Positions 1 through 5,378 of a DNA stretch of 7,509 nucleotides are shown here, one piece after another. Source of the stretch: Tenericutes bacterium HGW-Tenericutes-5 (GTDB lineage: Bacteria > Bacillota_I > Bacilli_A > Izemoplasmatales > Hujiaoplasmataceae); the NCBI GenBank assembly GCA_002839125.1, contig PGXI01000071.1, forward strand, positions 1-7,509, read 5' to 3'. Position numbers and translations under genes: made by a program. Position 1 is the stretch's first letter. Each line of letters opens with the position of its first letter. The notes beneath the pieces were generated by a model, which saw only the letters and a program-made list of their open reading frames with translations, made no database searches and was not told the DNA's origin.

Positions 1-1833
1 AAAATAGTTTCTTGAACTAAGTTTAATTACATCATACATCCTACTTAACAAATCATTATATCTACTTAGCGAATAATCCTTAAACAACTCATGATAATCT
101 CTTAAGTTGATTAATATTAATGAATTGTCATCTTTAACAACCCTATTTTTTAAATCACCAAATTCTAAATACTTGCTTCTTTTATCCTGTATTTCTTCCT
201 TCTTACCAACTAAGTAGATATCAAATTCATCTCTATAGATGATAAAACGAACCAAAGAAATACCAAAAGAATCGATCTTTAGCACAATTTCATCTTTTTT
301 TAGCAACTCATCTACATAGATATTCTTAACTAAACGATTTTGAAACTCTTCAATGCTAATATATTCTTTATCGATACCTAAAAGCTTTTTTGCTTCTTGG
401 TTTAATAACTCTAAATTATTATTTCTTAATGCATAAACTCCATAACTTTCCTGATTTAAAACATTTAACAAACTATCTAATAGTCTGACTTTCCCAGAAA
501 AACGATTAATATCCAAAATTAATTTTTTTATCAAAACACTAACTAAATCAAATAATTTCTTCGTATTAAAATACTCAAATCTCTCATAGTAAAAAACAAG
601 ATAGGAGAATTCTTCAACCTCTTTTACAAAGATATTTTGCGTCTTATCGTTTAAATAAGGATCGTTAGAAAAGGTCTTTAATTGGTCTTTTACATAGACT
701 TCATTAAATTTAAAATCGCTTATTTCTTTATAGACGGATCTATCATTTTCAAAACACTCAATTTCCTTTTCAAGCAGTAGTCCTTTACTAAAATGCTTGA
801 GATAAATTTTCTTACTGTCAAGTTGGACATAAACCATTTTGCTAAAGACATTCACTTCATCAAGACTTTTAAAAACGGCTCTAATGATATCTCGTTTTTG
901 GATGAAGGTCATATTATAAAACTCATCAATAAGCTTAATAAGTAATGAACTGTTATCAGTAAAACCGCCTAAAGATGATTTGATATCTTTAATTAAACCT
1001 TCTAAAGTAGCTTCTTCACTGCGATTTTCTAATCTCTTAACCAACTTTAAAGCTGCTTCATAGAATTGAAGTCTAGATTGTTTTGACAGTACTTTAGTCA
1101 TTATATCAAAATGTTTCTTATAGAAACTATAACCCTCAGCTTCTTGATTTAAAGCCATTTGGATATTGATATACCTATCTAAATATCGATACTTATTCTT
1201 CGTTTTAATATAATAATCTTCATAAACTTCTAAAGCTTTTAAATAATTCTTCTTTTCTATCCATAGATCACATTCAGCTAATAGAAAAGCCGTATTTTTT
1301 CTTGTCTTATCAAAATATAAAGCTAAATTATAATACTCTTCTGCTTTTTCTAAATCATTAACTTTTAATGATAACATTGATAATTTTAAGTACTTGTTAA
1401 CCAAATTTGCATTAGAGATATTATCTTTAATACTTACTAAAGTCTCAATAGCTAAATCAAATTCGTCTAAACCTTCATAACAAACCGCCATATAGAACTT
1501 TTGCATTAGAAAATCACTATCTTTAACAATTAAGTCTTTTCTTAAATCCAAGACACTTTTTAATTTATAAAAATCTTCGATCTTTAATAGGATTCCTAGT
1601 AATTTATTAATTATCTCCAGTCGATCTTCTCTTTTTTGAATAAAATCATTTTTCAAAGGGTATTCTAAACACATGACAATTGTTTCATAATCTTTGGAAA
1701 GTATCAAAAAATTAACGAATTCAAATAAAACTTTAACATACTTAGAACTGTCAGATTCTAATTCTGGCAAAAGTTTTAGGAATTCGTTTTTTTCAGTAAA
1801 TTCTTTTATTTTATCTAAATTTTCTAATGTCAT
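1..1833 (-). CDS. TPR / GAF-like / PAS-like / degenerate GGDEF-like signalling protein, 3' end missing
   Basis: An open frame of 611 codons runs without a stop from the start at 1833 off the left edge, so the C-terminus is missing. Residues about 1-285 are helical and TPR-like, clearest at 113-140, 148-176 and 182-210 (for example NDLEKAEEYYNLAL). Residues about 290-445 have the alternating strand/helix look of a GAF domain, and 448-545 look PAS-like (ESYGVYALRNNNLELLNQEA). From 556 the sequence matches the beginning of a GGDEF domain: DLKNR for the usual LPNR, then SLILINLRDYHELF for LLLIDLDxFKxIN, with the acidic positions replaced by N576 and R578. The domain is therefore probably not an active cyclase. 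Such degenerate GGDEF domains often precede an EAL domain, which would lie outside this window; that is inference. No membrane segment is visible, so it is probably cytoplasmic. The start at 1833 has AAAAGG about 9 nt upstream; an in-frame ATG at 1851 lacks an SD. The gene overlaps the upstream phosphoesterase gene by 23 nt. Frame certain, domain assignments moderate. Confidence 0.85.
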   Translation of the reverse strand, partial: MTLENLDKIKEFTEKNEFLKLLPELESDSSKYVKVLFEFVNFLILSKDYETIVMCLEYPLKNDFIQKREDRLEIINKLLGILLKIEDFYKLKSVLDLRKDLIVKDSDFLMQKFYMAVCYEGLDEFDLAIETLVSIKDNISNANLVNKYLKLSMLSLKVNDLEKAEEYYNLALYFDKTRKNTAFLLAECDLWIEKKNYLKALEVYEDYYIKTKNKYRYLDRYINIQMALNQEAEGYSFYKKHFDIMTKVLSKQSRLQFYEAALKLVKRLENRSEEATLEGLIKDIKSSLGGFTDNSSLLIKLIDEFYNMTFIQKRDIIRAVFKSLDEVNVFSKMVYVQLDSKKIYLKHFSKGLLLEKEIECFENDRSVYKEISDFKFNEVYVKDQLKTFSNDPYLNDKTQNIFVKEVEEFSYLVFYYERFEYFNTKKLFDLVSVLIKKLILDINRFSGKVRLLDSLLNVLNQESYGVYALRNNNLELLNQEAKKLLGIDKEYISIEEFQNRLVKNIYVDELLKKDEIVLKIDSFGISLVRFIIYRDEFDIYLVGKKEEIQDKRSKYLEFGDLKNRVVKDDNSLILINLRDYHELFKDYSLSRYNDLLSRMYDVIKLSSRNYF

Positions 1834-2347
1834 TTCCTTTGACCTTTTCATATTGCTTAATTACGTTTTCAAAAACATTCTTTATTGTAATTACACACTT
1901 TTCTTCACTAAGTTCAATTATTGCATAAGTGGGATTCTCATTTGAACGCCAACTTGACAATGAACCAGGATTTAGCATGATTATATCTTCTATATCTTCT
2001 AAAAAGGTTCGGTGCGTATGACCGAAACATACTAAATCAAACTTTTCATAATAAGCTTTTTGTAATAATTTCGTTAAACCGCTTTTTACCCGGTAAAGAT
2101 GACCATGAACAAATAAGATTCGCCAGTTAAAAAAAGTATAATCTAATTCATAAGGAAACTTAGGTTCAAATGGATAATTGCCCTTAACACCAAAAATCCC
2201 GAGATCAGTCAGTTCTTTTTCTCGCATCTCTGAGTCTCCTAATGATATAATTCGGTCCAAGGGTTGATTTTTATCGATAATCCTAGAGATGTTATCTTTA
2301 TCACCGTGATTATCGCTGAAAATCAAAATTCTAATCAAATCTTCCAT
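1811..2347 (-). CDS. yfcE: YfcE/YsnB-type metallophosphoesterase
   Basis: A 178-residue calcineurin-like phosphoesterase of the small YfcE/MJ0936/YsnB family, cytoplasmic, which hydrolyses phosphodiesters in vitro using two metal ions; the physiological substrate is generally unknown. Metal-site motifs occur in order: SDNHG (D12, H14), LGDS (D38), GN (N57), HGH (H81) and GHTH (H110, H112), followed by NPGS at 126-129. The usual GNxD motif reads GNYP here, so the acidic residue is lost although the ligand Asn is kept. Length is normal for the family. The gene overlaps the end of rdgB by 17 nt and is overlapped at its own end by the next gene by 23 nt, so translation is probably coupled. The same rdgB-ysnB order is found in Bacillus subtilis. 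The ATG has only a weak upstream GATGG; a TTG at codon 4 would give a start closer to the family's usual MxILxxSDxHG and cannot be excluded. Confidence 0.9.
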   Translation of the reverse strand: MEDLIRILIFSDNHGDKDNISRIIDKNQPLDRIISLGDSEMREKELTDLGIFGVKGNYPFEPKFPYELDYTFFNWRILFVHGHLYRVKSGLTKLLQKAYYEKFDLVCFGHTHRTFLEDIEDIIMLNPGSLSSWRSNENPTYAIIELSEEKCVITIKNVFENVIKQYEKVKGNDIRKFR

Positions 2348-2915
2348 ACTTAACCATCTTCTCTATAGCTTTTCCTCGATGTGAAAATATTTGTTTTTCA
2401 TCAAGCGTCATTTCTCCATAAGTTTTATTGCTACCATCGACTAAAAATAACGGATCATAGCCAAATCCAGCATCACCTTTAAATTCTTCTAAGATTTTAC
2501 CGGTTGTTATACCTTCAAAAAATCGGATATCATCATCACTCATATATAAACAAATTACACAAACAAACTGAGCGCTTCTATCACTTTTATCTTTTAACAT
2601 TTCCAGTAACAAATAATTATTGTCAAGGTCTTTACCAGAGGTAGAAAATCTTTTTGATTTAACCCCTAAATAATTAGGCAAGGCTTTTACTACTATTCCA
2701 GAATCGTCAGCTAGAACCGGTATTTTTACTTTATTATAGATAGTCTTAGCCTTTAATAAGGCGTTACCTTTAAAATCTATTGCAGTTTCTTCAACATCGA
2801 TATTTAAACCAATATCTTTTAAACTTAAGATCTCAACATTTAAAGTTTTAAAAGCATTTTGATATTCCTTAATTTTTCCAGCATTATTGCTGGCGAGGAT
2901 AATTTTCTTCTTCAT
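2331..2915 (-). CDS. rdgB: RdgB/HAM1 family non-canonical purine NTP pyrophosphatase
   Basis: A 194-residue protein of the RdgB/HAM1/ITPase family, which hydrolyses dITP, ITP and XTP to monophosphate and pyrophosphate in the cytoplasm, keeping deaminated purines out of DNA and RNA. The full family signature is present: ILASNNAGKIKE at 6-17 (triphosphate binding), LADDSGI at 68-74 with the catalytic Asp at about 70, GFGYDPLF at 150-157 for base recognition, and SHRGKA at 178-183. Length matches bacterial members. The ATG gives the expected N-terminus immediately before the SNN motif, so the start is secure by homology, although no Shine-Dalgarno sequence precedes it: the 20 nt upstream are T-rich. 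It lies 28 nt downstream of the end of the potassium-regulator gene, just after that gene's hairpin, and overlaps the phosphoesterase gene downstream. Confidence 0.96.
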   Translation of the reverse strand: MKKKIILASNNAGKIKEYQNAFKTLNVEILSLKDIGLNIDVEETAIDFKGNALLKAKTIYNKVKIPVLADDSGIVVKALPNYLGVKSKRFSTSGKDLDNNYLLLEMLKDKSDRSAQFVCVICLYMSDDDIRFFEGITTGKILEEFKGDAGFGYDPLFLVDGSNKTYGEMTLDEKQIFSHRGKAIEKMVKYGRFD

Positions 2916-2920
2916 AAGTA

Positions 2921-2950
2921 TTAAAAAAGTTAAGAAATATTTCTTAACTT
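2921..2950 (-). terminator. weak Rho-independent terminator of the KtrA/TrkA-type gene
   Basis: Positions 2927-2950 are a perfect 24-nt palindrome with arm AAGTTAAGAAAT, foldable as a 10-bp stem with an AUAU loop. On the minus strand it runs into TTTTTT (complement of 2923-2928), the arrangement of an intrinsic terminator. The stem has only two G-C pairs, so termination is probably partial. The stop codon of the upstream gene (2944-2946) lies inside the stem, and the rdgB start follows only 11 nt after the palindrome. Confidence 0.6.
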
Positions 2951-3624
2951 AAAAACTTCTTTTGTTTTAACCACTGAGTAAACTTTTCAATAAGATCGTT
3001 GCGGCCAACCAAAAGAATTTCGTCTCCCTCTTCAAAAGGAGTCTGTGAACTTGGAATGATAATTTGTTCATTTCTTCTTACTGCGACGATATTAACGCCA
3101 AAATTTCTTCTGATATCTAATTCCAAAAGATGTTTACCGATCATTTTCTTGGTTACATTGGTTGATATAAAAGAATAATCTTGATCTAATTGTAAATACT
3201 CTAAGAAATTACCACTGATCAAAATCGTAGCTAATCTCTTTCCGGTTTCTTGTTCCGGCCAAACTAAATGTTCCGGACTAACTCCAAGTTTTTCAACAAC
3301 ACGAGCGTGATACTCACTTTGAACTTTGACAAATACTTCTTTAACCCCTAAATCTTTTAAAATTAAGGTTGTCAAAATTGAATTATCAACATTCATTCCT
3401 GTTGCGACGATTACTGTATCATAGTTATTGATGCCGATTTCTTTAAGTGCTTCGATGTCAGTCGAATCGAGGCATACAGCATTAGTAACCATTTTAGCGA
3501 TTTTTTCAATTTTATCGAAGTTTTTATCGATAACTAAGACATCCGCCTCTAACTTTACTAACTCTTCAATTAGCGCAAGTCCGAAACGTCCGACTCCGAT
3601 AACCGCAAATGATTTTTTTGACAT
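2944..3624 (-). CDS. ktrA: KtrA/TrkA-type RCK potassium-channel regulatory subunit
   Basis: A 226-residue soluble protein with an RCK_N (TrkA-N) Rossmann domain at about 5-125 and an RCK_C domain at about 140-220. It has the nucleotide-binding loop GVGRFG at 10-15 and the acidic residue ending strand 2 at D33 (VLVIDKN), which holds the adenosine ribose. The segment ATGMNVDNSILTTLILK and the WPEQETGKRLA linker closely resemble Bacillus KtrA/KtrC. Family members form octameric rings on the cytoplasmic face of a KtrB-type membrane subunit and gate K+ uptake in response to ATP/ADP; c-di-AMP binds the RCK_C domain in several Firmicutes. No membrane subunit gene is nearby, so the partner must be encoded elsewhere, as with Bacillus ktrC and ktrD. 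The start has GAGAGG about 8 nt upstream and a strong promoter. KtrA versus KtrC or a generic TrkA cannot be decided here. Confidence 0.93.
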   Translation of the reverse strand: MSKKSFAVIGVGRFGLALIEELVKLEADVLVIDKNFDKIEKIAKMVTNAVCLDSTDIEALKEIGINNYDTVIVATGMNVDNSILTTLILKDLGVKEVFVKVQSEYHARVVEKLGVSPEHLVWPEQETGKRLATILISGNFLEYLQLDQDYSFISTNVTKKMIGKHLLELDIRRNFGVNIVAVRRNEQIIIPSSQTPFEEGDEILLVGRNDLIEKFTQWLKQKKFLS

Positions 3625-3655
3625 CTGTTGTTCCTCTCTTTCTTATACATATCTT

Positions 3656-3683
3656 ATTATACTAAAAAGTGCGTGTTTGTCAA
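3656..3683 (-). promoter_or_regulatory. consensus sigma-A promoter for the KtrA/TrkA-type gene
   Basis: Read on the minus strand, TTGACA (3683-3678) and TATAAT (3661-3656) are both perfect matches to the housekeeping consensus, separated by 16 bp. Transcription would begin near 3649, giving a leader of about 25 nt that carries the GAGAGG ribosome binding site. The match is stronger than the promoter of the divergent protease gene. Confidence 0.85.
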
Positions 3684-3716
3684 TGAAACCATCACTAAAA
3701 TTTCAACCTTTTAAAC

Positions 3717-3745
3717 TATACAAAATTATCTAATTAGTTTATAAT
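3717..3745 (+). promoter_or_regulatory. sigma-A-like promoter for the CPBP protease gene
   Basis: TATAAT at 3740-3745 is preceded, 17 bp upstream, by TATACA at 3717-3722, which matches four of six bases of TTGACA. The expected start is near 3752, leaving a very short leader with the SD GAGGTGAT at 3755-3762 ahead of the ATG at 3769. It is divergent from the potassium-regulator promoter, with about 33 bp between the two -35 boxes; nothing else is recognisable in that gap. Confidence 0.7.
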
Positions 3746-3768
3746 ACTTATAGCGAGGTGATAAAATC

Positions 3769-4890
3769 ATGAATGATTATGATGATTTGTTTGATAAAGA
3801 ACAGGATGTAAAACAAGAAATTATCTTAGAGAAAACTACTGTTAGTTCCAATTCCTTTGATGATTTTTATGAAAGACAACATAAAGTAAGAAGAGCGCTT
3901 CTAATGTTTGCTTTATATATTGTTATTCAATATGCAGTAGTTTTATTAAGTTATGCCATAACAAATAATGTGTATGCATACCTTGAAGATGCAGTTCAAG
4001 CGGTTGATGAAACTACAGAAATTGTATTTAGTGTATCTGATAACTATATAACCGGATCAACCGAAATCAATGAATTATACCCATATTTAGTTGAATTTGA
4101 TGGTGCTATAACCAATAATTACACTAAAGATATTCCAAGACTCACTCTCAACATCTATCTATTGGATGAAACCGGCAAAAGAGTCGGATCTCAAATGGTT
4201 ATAATTGACGACTTTTTAGCTAATGAAACCTATACAATTGATATAAGCGGTGTCTATGAAAATTCTCCAGTTGATTTAGATATTGAAGTAATCGCCGATA
4301 GACCAGCAATCTTTAACGCAGTTGATTTCTTAGTCTTTTCGTTAATTCTTCTAGTTGTCTTCTTCTTCATCGATAAAATCGATTTAAAGAAGAACTGGGA
4401 AGCAATAAAGGCTGAACCGAAAAAATATATCGCTCAAATGTTTTACGGCTTTCTAATGATGTTTGCAGCTAACTTCTTAGCGAATATTATCCTAATGTTC
4501 TTTGGAACAACTGAAACCTCTAATAACGAAGTTGCGATTAGATCGATGTTCAATGCTAATCCTTTAAATTTAGGAATTCTCTTCTTCTCTATAGGAATAA
4601 TGGTTCCAATTGTTGAAGAAATAATTTACCGTAAAGTCGTATTCACATTAATTGAAAAGCACTTGAAGTTTAAACTAACAATTTTAATCTCTGCTTTACT
4701 ATTTGCCTTTATGCATATCCAAGGTGACTACATTCAAATGATACCTTATACGGCAATGGGAATCGTTTTAGGATATGTTTACTATAAATCAGGACGCAAT
4801 GTTCTTGTTTCTAGTGGCGTACATATGCTAAACAACCTTTACTCCTGGATAATGTATGTATTAATGATTTACGGAATAATTTCTCTATAA
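3769..4890 (+). CDS. CPBP (CAAX-type) intramembrane protease with an extracytoplasmic FxLYD-like domain
   Basis: A 373-residue membrane protein of the CPBP/ABI glutamic intramembrane protease family. All three catalytic motifs are present in the C-terminal half: EEIIYR (E283, E284, R288), FAFMH (F312 to H316) and HMLNN (H352 to N356). An acidic cytoplasmic N-terminus of about 40 residues is followed by a membrane segment at about 42-64, a hydrophilic segment at about 65-180, a second membrane segment at 184-201, and further hydrophobic helices near 221-245, 266-282, 303-316, 325-338 and 346-372. The 100-175 segment (YPYLVEFDGAITNNYTKD, then LTLNIYLLDETGKRVG) has the beta pattern of an FxLYD/Ig-like domain and by topology should be outside the membrane. 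The protein is longer than plain CPBP proteins of 200-300 residues because of this insert. Substrate unknown; bacterial members include bacteriocin-immunity and protein-processing enzymes. It is transcribed alone, with an excellent SD (GAGGTGAT) and its own terminator. Confidence 0.92.
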   Translation: MNDYDDLFDKEQDVKQEIILEKTTVSSNSFDDFYERQHKVRRALLMFALYIVIQYAVVLLSYAITNNVYAYLEDAVQAVDETTEIVFSVSDNYITGSTEINELYPYLVEFDGAITNNYTKDIPRLTLNIYLLDETGKRVGSQMVIIDDFLANETYTIDISGVYENSPVDLDIEVIADRPAIFNAVDFLVFSLILLVVFFFIDKIDLKKNWEAIKAEPKKYIAQMFYGFLMMFAANFLANIILMFFGTTETSNNEVAIRSMFNANPLNLGILFFSIGIMVPIVEEIIYRKVVFTLIEKHLKFKLTILISALLFAFMHIQGDYIQMIPYTAMGIVLGYVYYKSGRNVLVSSGVHMLNNLYSWIMYVLMIYGIISL

Positions 4891-4896
4891 AATATT

Positions 4897-4937
4897 AAGA
4901 CTAAAACTTATTTAAATAGAAGTTTTAGTCTTTTTTT
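4897..4937 (+). terminator. strong Rho-independent terminator after the CPBP protease gene
   Basis: A perfect 13-bp stem, AAGACTAAAACTT (4897-4909) pairing with AAGTTTTAGTCTT (4920-4932), encloses a 10-nt loop and runs into a seven-T tract at 4931-4937. It starts seven bases after the TAA stop. The opposite strand lacks a good T tract next to the stem, so it works mainly for plus-strand transcription. Confidence 0.93.
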
Positions 4938-4952
4938 ATGCCTTAAAAAATG

Positions 4953-4980
4953 AAAAAGGCTGAAAACAAAGTTTCCAGCC
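4953..4980 (-). terminator. Rho-independent terminator after hup
   Basis: On the minus strand GGCTGGAAAC pairs with GTTTTCAGCC (one G-U pair) across a three-base loop, followed by TTTTT (complement of 4953-4957). It lies 16 nt beyond the hup stop codon. Together with the protease terminator it separates the two convergent genes. Confidence 0.9.
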
Positions 4981-4996
4981 ATATCGTTAAAAAGAA

Positions 4997-5269
4997 TTAA
5001 CGAACTTTTTCTTTTAAAACTTTTCCAGCCTTAAATGTTGGAGCATTTAATGAAGGAATGTGGATAGTTTCGCCAGTTCTTGGATCATGTCCTGATCTAG
5101 CTTTACGTTGTTTAACTTCGAATGTACCGAAACCTGTTAATACAACTTTTTCTCCCTTTACCAATGCTTCTTGGATTGCTAATACTGTTGAGTTTAATGC
5201 TGCTTCTGCATCTTTCTTTGATAATTCAGCTAAGTCTGCTATTCTTGCAACTAATTCAGATTTGTTCAT
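4997..5269 (-). CDS. hup: HU family nucleoid-associated DNA-binding protein
   Basis: A 90-residue histone-like HU protein of exactly the usual length. It forms a dimer that binds and bends DNA with little sequence preference, compacting the nucleoid and assisting replication, repair and recombination. Visible marks are the helical N-terminal dimerisation region (MNKSELVARIADLAELSKKDAEAAL), the GFGTFEV turn at 46-52, the DNA-embracing arm with RSGHDPRTGE at 58-67 whose P63 is the intercalating proline, and the closing PTFKAGK at 77-83. The SD GGAGG (5285-5281) is separated from the ATG by 11 nt, most of it an A tract, somewhat longer than usual. It has its own promoter and terminator and lies downstream of der in the same direction, as hbs does a few genes beyond der in Bacillus. 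IHF is unlikely: the arm sequence is HU-type and the lineage is low-GC Gram-positive. Confidence 0.97.
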   Translation of the reverse strand: MNKSELVARIADLAELSKKDAEAALNSTVLAIQEALVKGEKVVLTGFGTFEVKQRKARSGHDPRTGETIHIPSLNAPTFKAGKVLKEKVR

Positions 5270-5302
5270 ATTCTTTTTTTCCTCCTTTTTAAAGATAGGT
5301 CA

Positions 5303-5331
5303 ATTATAAACGCTAATTGCCAAAAAAACAA
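5303..5331 (-). promoter_or_regulatory. promoter of hup
   Basis: On the minus strand TATAAT (5308-5303) is a perfect -10 box, with TTGTTT (5331-5326) as a partial -35 box 17 bp upstream. The -35 box falls in the loop of an inverted repeat (5311-5342), and the region upstream contains several 7-nt A or T tracts at near-helical spacing, which could act as an UP-like or curved element. Confidence 0.75.
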
Positions 5332-5342
5332 GGCATTTAGCG
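5311..5342. repeat. inverted repeat in the der-hup gap (der terminator or hup operator)
   Basis: CGCTAATTGCC (5311-5321) and GGCATTTAGCG (5332-5342) are inverted copies with a single T-T mismatch, around a 10-nt A-rich loop. On the minus strand the hairpin is followed by TTTATAATT, so it could serve as a weak terminator for der. It also covers the -35 box and spacer of the hup promoter, so an operator role is equally possible from sequence alone. Confidence 0.6.
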
Positions 5343-5378
5343 AAAAAAATCACTTTTTTTAACTTTTTTTATGAATTT

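Noticed and set aside
1834..1851. Alternative in-frame start of the TPR-GAF-PAS gene at 1851
   Set aside because: No SD precedes it, whereas the ATG at 1833 has AAAAGG at a workable distance; the six extra residues carry no motif.
1694..1945. Plus-strand open frame of 83 codons
   Set aside because: It lies antisense to the overlapping ends of the phosphoesterase and TPR-GAF-PAS genes, has no SD and no recognisable motif.
3428..3733. Plus-strand open frame of 101 codons
   Set aside because: Antisense to the RCK regulator and running through both divergent promoters; the Ser/Ile-rich composition is typical of a reverse-strand shadow.
4891..4996. Possible small gene or ncRNA between the CPBP gene and hup
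   Set aside because: The 106-nt gap is fully accounted for by two converging terminators.
5058..5309. Plus-strand open frame of 83 codons over hup
   Set aside because: Entirely antisense to hup and its promoter; no SD and no family resemblance.
5344..5360. A7-TCAC-T7 dyad as a terminator of der
   Set aside because: A stem made only of A-T pairs would be very unstable; the tracts are better read as part of the phased A/T array, and the 5311-5342 dyad is the stronger hairpin.
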